Source: Escallonia rubra
Taxonomy: Eukaryota > Streptophyta > Magnoliopsida > Escalloniales > Escalloniaceae
DNA: 64,000 nt
Direction of reading: 5' to 3'
Assembly (NCBI GenBank): GCA_033065855.1
Contig: JAVXUO010001228.1
Span: 124,001-188,000 of the forward strand
The first letter of the stretch is position 1, and every line of letters starts with the position of its first letter. Positions 42,100-53,295 of the stretch are shown one piece after another. The notes beneath the pieces were generated by a model. It ran no database searches, had not been told where the DNA came from, and worked only from the letters and a program-made list of their open reading frames with translations. A program made the position numbers and the translations under genes.

Positions 42100-42473
42100 C
42101 GTTGTAACTCCGTGAGTGACCGCTGATGGACTCCGACGAGGCTACTCTGGCCAGATCTGCCCCTGCCGGGGACCGCGACTGAAGTCGCTCAGGTAGCGAT
42201 TACCACGACGACGGCCGATGAGGCGACGAGGCTCTGCTACTTAACGCCTTGACCTGTTGCTGCTTCAACTATTCGTGGACTTGTACATCGCCGCCACATC
42301 TAAGCAAAGAGCCTTTGCCGGACTTGTGGTACAATGACCAGTGCATTTGGTATATAACTTTTTAGGTACACTGTATTGTAAAATTATTGTTATCACAATC
42401 ATAATTATGCTAACTGATTATTACTGATTTACTATTTTTAATAAAAAAATTGCACCCCCTGAACAAATGAATC
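41920..42473. mobile_element. Degraded hAT-like element, one terminus visible
   Basis: CAGTGGCGGACCTACATGG followed by AGGGGCCCCTGAAC is the start seen in a widespread class of plant hAT-type repeats. The motif CACCCCCTGAAC near 42452-42466 is what usually precedes the other end, but the expected inverted CCGCCACTG is missing, so the right end looks lost. The middle has GC-rich sequence (42120-42330) of unknown origin. No target duplication can be read. Confidence 0.45.
42061..42097 (+). repeat. (CT)n microsatellite
   Basis: An almost uninterrupted CT run of about 37 bp, inside the degraded element above. Confidence 0.9.
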
Positions 42474-43017
42474 TATATATATTATATTGATAATATGCAT
42501 TGAGGATCATCATAAATTAATTAAGGTACTCAATGTAAAAGCGCTTTGAAAACATAATGCACTTGCTAACTTTTTTTAAATTGACGTACATTAGTCCAAA
42601 CAGTCACTTAGATCCTCCCGATAGTATGAGTGGTGTGGTGGAATACAAAGTCCGTTTATGGGGATGAGATTTTGGGGTGGGAATGATGAGGTGGTAGACG
42701 AGGCTTGTCAACCAAGACGAGTACATGACATGTCATCTAGTACACTCGCCCTCGGCATAAAAGTATGACAAGTATACGCGCGCGCGTGAAATTTAATTTC
42801 ACACAGTGGCAGTGGTTGGCCTTTTGGGTGTAAAAAAATGGAAATATGAGTGCTATAGTAGTAAAATCAAGTAAACCCCCGCCCCTTCAAAATCCCTCCA
42901 AATTTCATACTCTCCCGATCTCTCCCTCCCTCGTATAATTCTGTTTTCGTGCGTCCAGAAACATGTGAGCAAAGGAACGGAAGGGGGGGATGCTTGCAGT
43001 TGCCGAACCAAAGGGAA

Positions 43018-45838
43018 ATGGAAGGGAAGAAAGAGAGAGAATGCAAGAAGAAGCTGACCCTCTGGTGCTCCAGGACCTTCATCCCTCTCATCACTCACGA
43101 CGACCTCCACCCCATCATGTCCACCCTCGGTTTCGTCGCTCTTCCCCGCAATGCCGACGCCGCCTGGATGGAGTACCTCTATCCTGGTCCCTCCGGCGGC
43201 CCCCCGCTCCGCCTTCCCTACCCCAGGATCGACGGCCTCCACCTCTGCACCTACATCGCCTTCCTCGACGCCGTCACCTTCTACCTCCGCGTCACCGACA
43301 TTTCTGCTCTCTTCCACGTTCGGTGCGTGCGCTTCTCTCCTTTGATCAATGTCTTCTCTCTCGCTATCCATATCCCTTCCGAGCATACTAGCTTGCTTTG
43401 CTTTATTAGTTTGTCGGATCCGTTTTTCCGTGATTCAACACGTTTCCGTTTCTTCTGATTTATACTACTACACTAGAATCTACTAGCTAGCAACTTCAAT
43501 TCGTTTGTGTACGTAGATTAGATTGTGCATTGGACGCGTCCATCCACCAAAATAAAGGCCGATGAAATTGAAATTGTGATGGCTACTCTTTGAAGCTATG
43601 GATGTGATTTGTTGTATGTCTAGAAACTGGAAGTTACAAGCAACTCCGGTCCGTAGTGATTTTAATTTTCCCAACCAGTTAGGGTTGACAAGTTCATGCA
43701 AATAGGATACGGAAAATCTTTTAGGACATTATTATGACTAAACCTTTTAGTTTACTTAATGTGGGAAGAAACTACGAAGATGAGAAGAGAGGTCCGATAT
43801 CATAAGGTCATAGAAAAACTACACCAGAAGTTGCTTGTTTGCCCAACTTAAATTGAAATCGTCTTTCGCAACTATTATTGTCTACCACAATTCAACATCT
43901 TATTGGTAGACATGCTACAATACAGTCACATTTCGTGATCATTATTACTGATCTTTTTTTTTTAATTCCTCATGATAACTGTTTCGATACTTCTTTTTGT
44001 CATTCTTGTTCTCTAAGTATGTAACTCCGTCTTTTTTATTAGTAGCAGCCTATTTTTCTCCATTGTCGCTATTTTATTTTTCCTGTTTTTGGCTATGTAA
44101 CATTTACTATCATTATTGAGCGTAATTGAACCTTTTTTTAACTCTTCTGTGACTATTTGTCTGAAGATTTCACTTTTTACCTTCTAAAGCATTTCCCGCT
44201 TGTAACACAACATATATGCGTACACTGTTTGTCTAGAACTCAGGGTAAGTTGCAGAGGTGGCCTTGGTATGACAAACTAAACATGGTTGGACCAAGAAAG
44301 CTCACATGGGCCTACAGCCTTAGTTAGAAATTTGAACTACAGAACTTTTTTTACCTGCAAATTCATGCATCACCATTGCATATGAGGGATCGTGACCATT
44401 CTAATCTAGGGCTGCGATCAAGACTTCCTATCATTACGAGTGTACATACGTCACAGTTTTGAAATGTCAAAGAAATTGTATGCGGCCACCATGAAGATGA
44501 AGGTGTCAAATTTCCTTAACCTAAAAGGAAGTGGGAAATCATCTCCGACAGACAACTATATAGACTTGCATTTCTCAACCTCTCCTTTAAAGCTATGGAG
44601 CACTATTTAATAACAACACTAAAATGACCATAGAAACTGTCTCGAAAGGGGATAAGAAGCTATTTAGCATATGAATTCCCGTTTGTTATTATGGGCTTTC
44701 GATCTGATGTTTATTTTTTACATTTTCTTTTTGAATTTCAATTCATCTTTGTCTATTGCAAACTTATACTAATTGTTGTTTTCACTTCAGTCACTAATTA
44801 CCGTAATCAGCATAATTATGCCTGCATGCTTAGCCCATACATTTGGCAAGACACTACATATATTTCACTACAATGTCCTTTTTTTTTTCAAAAGACTTGA
44901 AAGAAAGTACCAAACATTACACATAAAACTACACAATTTCCGTTCCTATTGTGGGCTTTCTAATGTTCGTGTTTCACACTTATGTTTAGAATTCCAATTT
45001 AAATACAAAGTATATTATTACATAATTAAGCAATAGTTGCCTTAACTTCATTTACTAGTTACCTTAATAGACACGAATACGTTTTAGTGCTTAGCCCATA
45101 TGTTTGATTAAACACTAAGTTAATTATTCTACATGTGTCCTAACCTTTGAAAATTCAGTAACTTTCTCAATAATGATCTGATAGAATGGCCTTAGTAGTT
45201 TTCAGTAACTTGCAAATGCCATCTTTGGCATTGCATTTGTGGTCGAAGGTGACGAAAGATCCGGAATTGTAGTAATTTAGTTCTGACTCAGATGTAAATT
45301 TACATCGCCAAGGTTAATTAAGCTGGAGGATGAGTAAAAGAAAAATTATACGTCAGCTAGGTAAATTAATATCTGAATGAAAACATTCGTGTTTGGAATG
45401 CTCCTTTACCCGAAGGATGAGTGAAAGAATATCTGGCAGGGACTTGAACCAGCTTATCCTCGTATGGAGTTGTATATAACATCCTTGGTGAAACTAGTTA
45501 CATTTGTCTTGCTGAATGAAACATTCGCAATACATGTTACAAAAGTAACTATTTTGATTTATATTTGAACTGTCGTTGATTAGATGAGGTAGGAAATATT
45601 AAGTTTGTCAAGATTTGGAGTTATATTTGTTTTCGGATTTATTTTTTTCTTTGTCAGGGCAATGCCACTTGATCCAGTTGATGACCTAAAGAAGAAGTGG
45701 GTACGTACGGAAGAATACAATGTCTATCAGAAGGATAATGACACTAGCAGCAACAGCAACAGCAGCAAAGAGTGCAATTCGATCATCCGTAACAAATGCA
45801 ACGATAACCCACCTGATATCGTAGAGCCATTTGAATAG
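43018..45838 (+). CDS. Uncharacterised plant protein, 161 aa, two exons
   Basis: Exon 1 is 43018-43322, exon 2 is 45658-45838 (TAG 45836-45838). CG plus G restores Arg across a 2.3-kb intron. Seen: MEGKKERECKKKLTLWCSRT, then HDDLHPIMSTLGFVALPRN, LRLPYPRIDGLHLCTYIAF and FYLRVTDISALFHVRAMPL, then a polar tail (SSNSNSSKE, DNPPDIVEPFE). I recognise the arrangement TLWCSRTFIPL - IMSTLGF - PYPRIDGLH - FHVRxMPL as a plant protein family but recall no function. There is no signal peptide; the start is Lys/Arg-rich and may be nuclear. Exon 1 is strongly GC-rich in third positions compared with exon 2. The final AMPLDP junction supports the distant exon 2; without it the frame would run on to 43458. 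Confidence 0.78.
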
Positions 45839-47436
45839 TTGGAACATCCGATCGAAGAACCAGCTGCTGTCAGAAACACCTGAAGTTCCATATGCATGTT
45901 GAACAGTCGGCGTCCCTGTTAAAGAGTGCCATAATTGGATCATTTCTCTTTTTTGAAAGTTGTAATCTGGTTGTCATGACCAAAGCGAGCCCATCAGACC
46001 TCACCGGTGGGAGTCTACTGCTTTAGCTAGGCACGCGCACTGCTGGGAGCAAAAGCTACTGTACTTGAGTAGTGGTAGTATATGCATTCATAGATAATAC
46101 ACATACCAAACATCAAATAATGCTCAGATAAAATAGAATATCATATATGACGTGGGTAATTTGGCAATGGATCGGGGCTTTTTTTCTGATGGGGTGATAA
46201 TTGGCATCCTTTGGAGGCTCTTACGTAGACTTGGATCCAGATTTTGGTATTGATGCTTCAAAGTGCAATGCTTTAGTTAACTTTAGTTTCTTTCGCATTG
46301 TGCAGTTGGCCGAATGCAGTTACTCATGATTTCGGAACCGTTCTCTTGGAGTGAACCAATAAAGTGGTGTGGACTGCCAGTGCTACTGCGAAATTACAAT
46401 TGACTTTTTTGTTGTTGTTGTCTTAGGAGACTGTCTATGGTTGTTGACTCTTTGGACATGAATTGAATGGTATTCAAAAGAAATATATTACACCAGACCT
46501 GTTTTCATAGAAAGTGTCCGGTGATGGTGAGATTGTGCTTAAATTGTGCATTAGACTTTCACATGGGTGGTTGATCCATTTATGCCCATTTATTTGTGGA
46601 ATGATCGAGTCAATTACTAAATGAATTAGTTTAACTCATTAAACCAACATTGTTAACACCCTCCGTGAAGAATATCAAGCGATTGGAGTGCTGTCCTTTT
46701 AAGTAAAAGATTTGTAAATCTAAACACACAATTTAACTAATGCATTTTGGTCTAATTACAGCACGAACATAACCATAGATTTGCAACGGCGACGAGCAGA
46801 CAGAGAGGCAACGTCCTCAACCCCCGACTTGGGTGGCACTGTCATCAAGGAAGTGACGGCTGGGATGGCAAGTGGTGACGGTGGGTGGATGACACTGTCA
46901 TCAAGGAAGTGAGAAAGTACAGTGGTGGCGCGGGTGGTGACGACGGAGAAGTGGCTCATAGAATTAATAAAGGGAGTATTTTGACTTAACAAGTTAATGT
47001 TATGGATGATTTTTAAGTAGTCGGATTTGATTACCGCTTCTAGATGTGGGTAAATATTGCCTTACAAAATAATGGTAACCGGAAAAAAAAAACACACACA
47101 CACACAGCCGCAGATTTCTGCCCTGAAAAGACGAGCCCCCAAAGACGAAAGCCTAAAAGAAGTACTCTAGAGGTTCCTGTATTTAAGGCTTTCCGCCTTC
47201 GTTGTGTCTGCCACCTACGCAAAGCCTCGTATCAGTCACCAGCAAAGACGCCAGTCAAATTTTGAAAAATGATGGGGTAAAGCAACCAAAAGGAACCCTT
47301 TTTCTCGCCATCTAGCCCGCCACAGATCCCATCATCAAAAAGGAAAGGAAAAGAGGCGGGAAATTTGGAAAAGGGAAAGCAAGCCATTGGCATTCAGGTT
47401 CATATCAAACATATCAAAGAGGTCCTCCTACTTCCA
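45839..47436. other. Intergenic before the expansin gene
   Basis: A 21-bp phrase (CACTGTCATCAAGGAAGTGA) occurs twice within 46837-46912, about 54 bp apart. A short (CA)n run lies at 47091-47106. Nothing else was identified; the expansin promoter and leader should be in the last few hundred bases. Confidence 0.45.
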
Positions 47437-48429
47437 ATGGGTACCCTTCAGGCAACAGTCATCTACTTGGTTTTATTGCAAGCATGCGGAACTGCTGCTC
47501 AGGATCAAGATGTTCTATGGACATCTGCCACTGCCACATACACCAACGAGACGGATGATACACTCATCACCGGTATTTCCTCTTGCATTTGACTCCTCTC
47601 CAGTCAATATCTCCGAAATGTGTAAGAAATGGGAGCTTTACGGTTTCTGGTTTTCAAAGTTTTACTGTTCTGTGTTGCAGAAGGTGCTTGTGGTTATGGG
47701 GACCTTCACAAGAACAGCTATTACAAGTACAGTGCCGGACTAAGCAGCGTATTGTTCAACCGAGGGAGTAGCTGCGGAGGTTGCTTTGAGGTGAGGTGTG
47801 TTGACCACATTTTGTGGTGCCTGCAGGGAAGCCCATCTGTTATTCTCACCGCCACAGATTTCTGCCCTCCAAATTATGGGCTTCCGGCTGATTATGGTGG
47901 CTGGTGCAATTTTCCCCGAGCACACTTTGAAATGTCCAAGGCGGCGTTTGCTGAAATCGCGAACAGGAAAGGGGACATCGTTCCAATCCAATACAGAAGG
48001 TAATAAGCCAAAGACCAATTCTTTTTTTGACATCTGATCTGAGTGAAAGATTGAGCAAACAATTGTTTTTTTGGTATAATTATCTAAATCTTGCGCTTAG
48101 TAGATTCCCTGTGATTTTTGTGCAGGGTGAAGTGTGAGAAGGAAGGAGGGATGAGATTCACACTAACTGGGAGTTCATACTTCTACCAGGTCTTGATCAC
48201 CAACGTAGGATCGGATGGTGAAGTAATTGCAGTAAAGATAAAAGGATCAAAGACAGGGTGGATACCGATGGGAAGGAATTGGGGACAGAACTGGCATTGC
48301 AACATTAACCTTGCCGGACAGCCTCTATCTTTTGAGGTGAGGATCAGCAGCGGGAGAACAGTCACGTCCTATAGTGTTGCTCCGTCAAACTGGAGATTCG
48401 GCCAGACATTTGAAGGGAAACAGTTTTAG
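47437..48429 (+). CDS. Alpha-expansin, divergent member
   Basis: Three exons, 47437-47572, 47681-47999 and 48126-48429 (TAG), give 252 residues, normal for the family. A signal peptide ([20 protein letters not shown]) directs the protein to the wall. Domain 1 (GH45-like) has [31 protein letters not shown] and GGWCN. Domain 2 (CBM63) follows [14 protein letters not shown], with [15 protein letters not shown] and the C-terminal [10 protein letters not shown]. Expansins loosen walls non-enzymatically at acidic pH. Oddities: the usual HFD motif reads HFE (Glu129), and the usual ATFYGG start is replaced by [11 protein letters not shown]. These put it in a minor EXPA branch; by memory it resembles EXPA13-like proteins in having CVD...WC and GQTFEGKQF, but I do not fix the ortholog. 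Confidence 0.94.
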
Positions 48430-49370
48430 ATCAGGTTGAAGCTAGTCTGACAGCTAATCACGAGAAGAAAGGCATACACATAGGGGAGGTACTCATCTCA
48501 CCAAGATCTATATGCTGAGAGAGAAAAAAAAGAATCATAATCATTCCACAAAGTCAAGATCGTGGTCACAGTAGTTGAGAGAAATTAGACACGAAAGTTA
48601 AAGATACACATATGTAGGTCCAGTTTACTCATTTAAGTTCTACCGAGAAGAGAAACCTGTATGCCTTCTCCATGGAACTAATGAAGGCGAAATATGCGCT
48701 GCTCTGTTTCTTAAGTAGTCTGCTTCTTTGTCTATCCTTTGCATTATGAACCATAGATAATACTGTATCAAGTTTTTGTATCTGTTGACACTACACCATA
48801 CAATTAAGAGATGTGTTTCTATGAAGGTGCAAGAGCAGGACTACCGAAATTTTGATTGGTTAAGTCACTATCTTATGCAATCCAGCAGGTGATGCCTAAC
48901 TTTCTGGCAAGTGCAGTGCATTTCAGAATAGTATGCGCTATTACTCATTTTCCCCATGTCTGATTTAGTTGTGAGGATGAATAGGTTTGCATCGCTTCTA
49001 ACATGTGCAGCAAATGTCGAGCCTAGACAACCTCAATATATGTCGACCCGTAACGACCTTGAGTAAATGTTTTCAACAGATATGTCAAGAACACGTACTG
49101 TACTGCTGCTATGATGAAGATAGGGCCACCCATGATCACTTGATTCAGCTAACCAGACTATCCGCCTAAGAACCTAATAAACTAGTTTGTATAGATGTAA
49201 CAAAATCAAAGTTCTTATGTCTTACAAGTTAGTAAACATTGTAACCAAGCCGAAGCTAGTTAGGCCTAATATTTTAATGCACGTTTTAAACAAGACTAGA
49301 GAAATGCCGGAGAAATCGCTTCTCACTAATTCCTAGTCTTTCTAAAAGGTCTTTACGAATAAATCATATT
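48430..49370. other. Expansin 3' UTR and intergenic DNA
   Basis: AT-rich sequence without recognisable coding or repeat content up to the target duplication of the LTR element at 49371. Confidence 0.5.
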
Positions 49371-49375
49371 GGTAT

Positions 49376-51325
49376 TGATATAACTCAAATATAACTCTCA
49401 ACAATTAGGAAATACCCGGCAATCCCAGTCAAACTGGGACATTGATCTTATCAGGATTCTAAAAGAGTTCTTAGAGATTGTGACGTAATCTTCAAGAATC
49501 CTAACGCGATCCTAACACGTCTGGCTTATGGCTCAGTCCTACTAGGAGTTTTTTCCTACAGTTATATAAAGGGGTCTACCCCCCAAGTATGGGACAGTTA
49601 CACAATTCACGATTTTTCAGAGTTACTATTCTGTAACTGCGCTCTGACTTAAGCATCGGAGAGTTTTCCGCCGGGAACCCCACCCGGCGGTCACTCGTTT
49701 TTCGTCTTGCAGGCCATCGCTCCATCCGTACCCTGAAGGCGTGTACGACGAGAAACTCTTAAGTTCCGTCAAACCCTCGAGGGTATTTTCATGAGCTTTG
49801 CGCTCTATTCGCCCCCGAGGGCACGTAAGACGAGAACCTTAAGTTTCGTCAAACCCTTGAGCGTATTTTCATGAGCTCCGCGCTCCATCCGCCCCAAGGG
49901 CGTGTACGATGAGAACTTTCAGTTCCGTCAACCCTCGAGGGTATTTTCATGAGCTTTGCGCTATATCCGCCCCTGAGGGCGTGTACGATGAGAACTTTAA
50001 GTTCCGTCAAACCCACCCCCGAGGGTATTTTTCATGAGCTTCACGCTCCATTCGCCTTCAAGGGCGCGTACGAGAACTCTAAGTTCCGTCGAGGGTATTT
50101 TCATGAGCTTTACGCTCCATCCGCCCTCAAGGGCGCGTACGAGAACATATGTTCCATTATACCCCCGAGGGTAATTGCATGAGCTCTGTGCTCCATTAGT
50201 CCTCAAGGGCACTTACCAGAACTCTACGTTCCACTAGCCCCCTAGGGCGGTCCCTCAAGGGACAAACACCCCCAAGGGTGGCAGGATAGAGCTCGAGTTC
50301 TATCCAAACGGTTTAGCTACAGCTCTAACTCGTGAAATGGCAAAGGACTATGGGACTTCATCCCCCCATCATTCTTTGTCAATTCAAAACCCAGCCAAAC
50401 GTGAGTGTGAGGCTTCTTTGCCAGCACTTAACTGATGATAAGAGTTCGGGTCAAAGTAAAACGCAAGCATGATGTGGTCAGTTCAAGCTAAAGAACACAT
50501 ACTTGCACAAAACAAACACATTCCACAGGAGAGGTGGCCCCTCAAGGGGACATTCAAACACTTAGCACATGCAACAACTTGCATGCACAACTCTGTGTCC
50601 TCTCTCAAGAGAGGCTAACGTGGGGCACAACCTCTAAAGGATCTCGAGATCCCATGATTCATCTTCTGAAAGATTATTCCGAATAGCCTACTTATGCAAC
50701 ATTCTAAAGACCTAGTTCTCGAGAGCTAAAGTTCTAGCACCCTACTTGGGCAAAAGTTCCAAGGCTTAAGCTCCCAAAAGCTTAGGTCCGAGCACATGGA
50801 GGAGAGAAATGTCGTTACCCCTGCAAGTGGATGGAGAATCCCTTACAAATTTAACGTTTGTCTCGAGACACCAGGTATAAACTTCTTCAGCCAAACATTT
50901 TGGCTAAGGAAGTGAGGGGCTTATGATATAACTCAAATATAACTCCCAATAATTAGGGAATACCTGGCAATCCCAGTCAAACTAGGACATTGATAAATTA
51001 TCTTATCAGGATTCTAAAAGAGTTCTTAGAGATTGTGACGTGATTCTTAAGGATCCTAACGCGATCCTAACACGTCTGGCCCATGGTCCAGTCCTACTAG
51101 GAGTCTTCTCCTACAGCTATATAAAGGGGTCTAACCCCCATGTATGAGACAATTACACAATTCATGCTTTTTCAGAGTTATTATTCTGTAGTTGCGCTCT
51201 GACTTAAGCATCAGAGAGTTCTCCGTCGGGAACCCCACCCGGCGGTCACTCGTTTTCTGTCTTGCAGGTCATCGGTCCAGGCTCGGGTTCCGCAATTTGA
51301 GCGGAGCATATTTTTAGTAGCAACA
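49376..51325 (+). mobile_element. Short non-autonomous LTR retrotransposon
   Basis: The 1950-bp element is bounded by an exact 5-bp target duplication, GGTAT (49371-49375 and 51326-51330). It begins TGATATAACTC and ends GTAGCAACA. The right LTR is 50934-51325 (392 bp), preceded by a purine-rich tract (AAGGAAGTGAGGGG, about 50916-50929). The left LTR matches it over 49376-49724 but lacks the last 46 bp, and no primer binding site follows. Both LTRs carry a TATATAAAGGGGTCTA promoter. The interior is a tandem array plus about 640 bp without gag or pol motifs, so movement would need enzymes from another element. The many differences between the two LTRs suggest an old insertion. Confidence 0.93.
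49735..50290 (+). repeat. Tandem array of about 80-bp units inside the LTR element
   Basis: Units open with GTGTACGACGAGAAC or a variant (near 49741, 49822, 49901, 49981, 50066, 50133) and contain TTCCGTCAAACCC, GAGGGTATTTTCATGAGCT and GCGCTCCATCCGCCC. Early copies are about 80 bp; later ones shrink to about 65 bp by internal deletions. Open frames here are made of the repeat and carry no protein signature. Confidence 0.9.
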
Positions 51326-51791
51326 GGTATAGTGACTTTGCCTCCATTGGCGAAGGGCCCATCTATGGAACTTTTGGTACCGGTAACTTGCGACTTATGC
51401 AGTCCATATCATACATGCAATATTGCACATGATGTCTAACTCCTCAATGACAGAGTCAGAGTCGGGTCATTCCACAATTTGAGCACTTTAGCTCGATGCC
51501 ATCTCTTCCTCTTCTTCCAGGAACTTTAGGCCCTGTACGTTTACGGTATTTGTTTTCTGTTTTTCTAATGATTACGAAAAAGATACTTTTTTCGTATACT
51601 TTTACCATTTTCTGTATTTGTATCGAATATAAAAATCCAAACAGTGTAAAAAAAGTGAAAACACCGCAAGAGTGTTTTCACCTTTTCTCAACCCTCTACA
51701 ACTCGTGTCAGAAAAAACTCTGAAGACAAGGCCATAATTTTCCACTGTTCATTCTTTTCCCTTACAACCTCTATGACCCCTACATGCATTA

Positions 51792-52779
51792 TAGACTTGG
51801 CAAACGGGTAAACCGACCGGATATGGGTAAAATCGGATTAGGTAACTTTTACCCGATTTTTTCGGGTAACTTTTTCCTGAGTCCGTAACCGACCCTTACG
51901 GGAAGGGTATTACCCGCGGGTAAATACCAGTTTTTTTTGTTATATCTCCTTTTCCTTCTATGTTTGTACTACTGGTCCTGGTCCAACATAGAGAGAGTTT
52001 TAAAGAAGAAACTGGGCTCTGGACGGCCCAATTGAGGAAAAGAAATCAACAGACCATACTAGAAAATTTTTACATTTTCAAATCTTGAGATTTGTAAAGG
52101 TTAATCCTTGACAACTTTTATATTCGGGTATAATATAACGATAATTGGATACGAAAAAAAAGAACTATAAATGAAGTCCTGAAACAAAAGATCAAAAATA
52201 TATAACTGAGATTATAAAAGAAAAAAAGAAAGGAGCTTCTCGATTGGCGGCGGCGGCGCCGCGGGGACTTGAAGCCTGACAACTGACGGAGTGACGGCTG
52301 CGGGGCTGACTTCCCTTGATCGACGCCGACGGTGTCACGATCTGGTCGCTGGCGGTGGTGGAAATCTGCGGCGGCAAATTCGTTATTTTGTGCGGCGACG
52401 TGAAAGGGAGAGAAATGTGACGACTGACAGAGTGACGGGCTGCGGGGCTGACCTCCCTTGATCGACGCCAATGGTGTCACAATCTGGTCACCGGTGGTGG
52501 AAATCTGCGGCGGCGTGAGAGGCAGAGAGGGAGATAAATGTGACTTAGAAGAGAAAATGAAGGTGAAGGCACTTAGGGCATAATTTTTTTTCTCTACATA
52601 TAGTCCAGAAAACAGATATCCGTGGTTAAACCGGAAATCGACCCGGGCCGACCCGAAACTACGGATTGATTTGGGTACGGGTCAAAAGTTCACGGGTAGA
52701 GTATATAGGTACCCGTACTCGGGGTTTTTGAACGGGCACGGTTCGACCCGCGGTTACGGGTAAAAAATTGTCAGGTCTA
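51792..52779. mobile_element. Second non-autonomous hAT-like element
   Basis: The 988-bp element has imperfect termini TAGACTTGGCAA and (reverse of the right end) TAGACCTGACAA. It has an exact 8-bp target duplication, ATGCATTA (51784-51791 and 52780-52787). Both ends are full of ACCCG/CGGGT motifs (GGGTAA, ACCCGCGG), probable transposase sites. Inside, a GC-rich block of about 95 bp is duplicated (near 52283-52376 and 52426-52515; GCTGCGGGGCTGAC, CTTGATCGACGCC). No transposase is encoded. Confidence 0.9.
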
Positions 52780-52822
52780 ATGCATTATCACATCATAGCT
52801 CTCTCTCTCTCTCTCTCTCTCT

Positions 52823-52930
52823 CCCTTTCTGTCCGTGGTTCATTTCTTATATCCTTATTTCCAATGAGCAGATCCTCCCTTTCTGTCCGTGGTTCATTTC
52901 TTATCTCCTTATTTCTAATGAGCAGATCCC
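52823..52930 (+). repeat. Two tandem 54-bp copies after a (CT)n tract
   Basis: Copies 52823-52876 and 52877-52930 start CCCTTTCTGTCCGTGG and differ at only a few positions. A CT run (about 52799-52822) sits directly in front. Confidence 0.88.
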
Positions 52931-53012
52931 CAACTACACATCTCACTCCATTTCTCAAGCTGCCGAAAGTACGTAATAAAGAAGCTGCGGTCGAGTCATT
53001 TGTTCCCCTCAG

Positions 53013-53238
53013 CTGACAAAAACGATAAAAGTACACAATCAGATTTCGAAATTGAATACAAAAATATGAAAAACAAAAACAAAAAACATACAAGAACGGA
53101 TCCAAAAAAGTTGCTGAAAATAAAAAAAGATAAACGTACAGGATTAACTGAAAAAAGTAGATACGAAAAACTGACAAAAACGATAAAAGTACACAATCAG
53201 ATTTCGGAATTGAATACAAAAATATGGAAAACAAAAAC
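53013..53238 (+). repeat. Direct repeat, two 68-bp copies 158 bp apart
   Basis: 53013-53080 and 53171-53238 share CTGACAAAAACGATAAAAGT and the following sequence with two substitutions. A third, partial copy of 39 bp lies inside the MITE at 53563-53601. Confidence 0.93.
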
Positions 53239-53295
53239 AAGATATTAAAAAACCTAAACGTACATCCCTTAGTGATTGACCATAATATATATTGA

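Larger units (their letters stand above)
41306..43017. other. Intergenic between aminoacylase and the 161-aa gene
   Basis: The left side is the aminoacylase promoter side and the right side should hold the promoter and leader of the 43018 gene. In between are a degraded hAT-like terminus (from 41920), a (CT)n tract (42061-42097) and a CGCGCGCG run near 42778-42785. No gene is seen. Confidence 0.45.

Noticed and set aside
42853..43386. 177-residue minus-strand frame opposite the 161-aa gene
   Set aside because: It is the antisense shadow of a GC-rich exon; the plus strand has the better family-like sequence and splice sites.
47107..47131. Sequence CAGATTTCTGCCCT upstream of the expansin gene, matching expansin exon 2 (near 47856-47869)
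   Set aside because: A 14-base match is too short to claim a duplicated exon fragment; it may be chance.
52788..53240. 150-residue Phe/Leu/Ser-rich minus-strand frame
   Set aside because: It consists of the 54-bp and 68-bp direct repeats and A-rich DNA; the repeated peptide YSIPKSDCVLLSFLS follows from the duplication.
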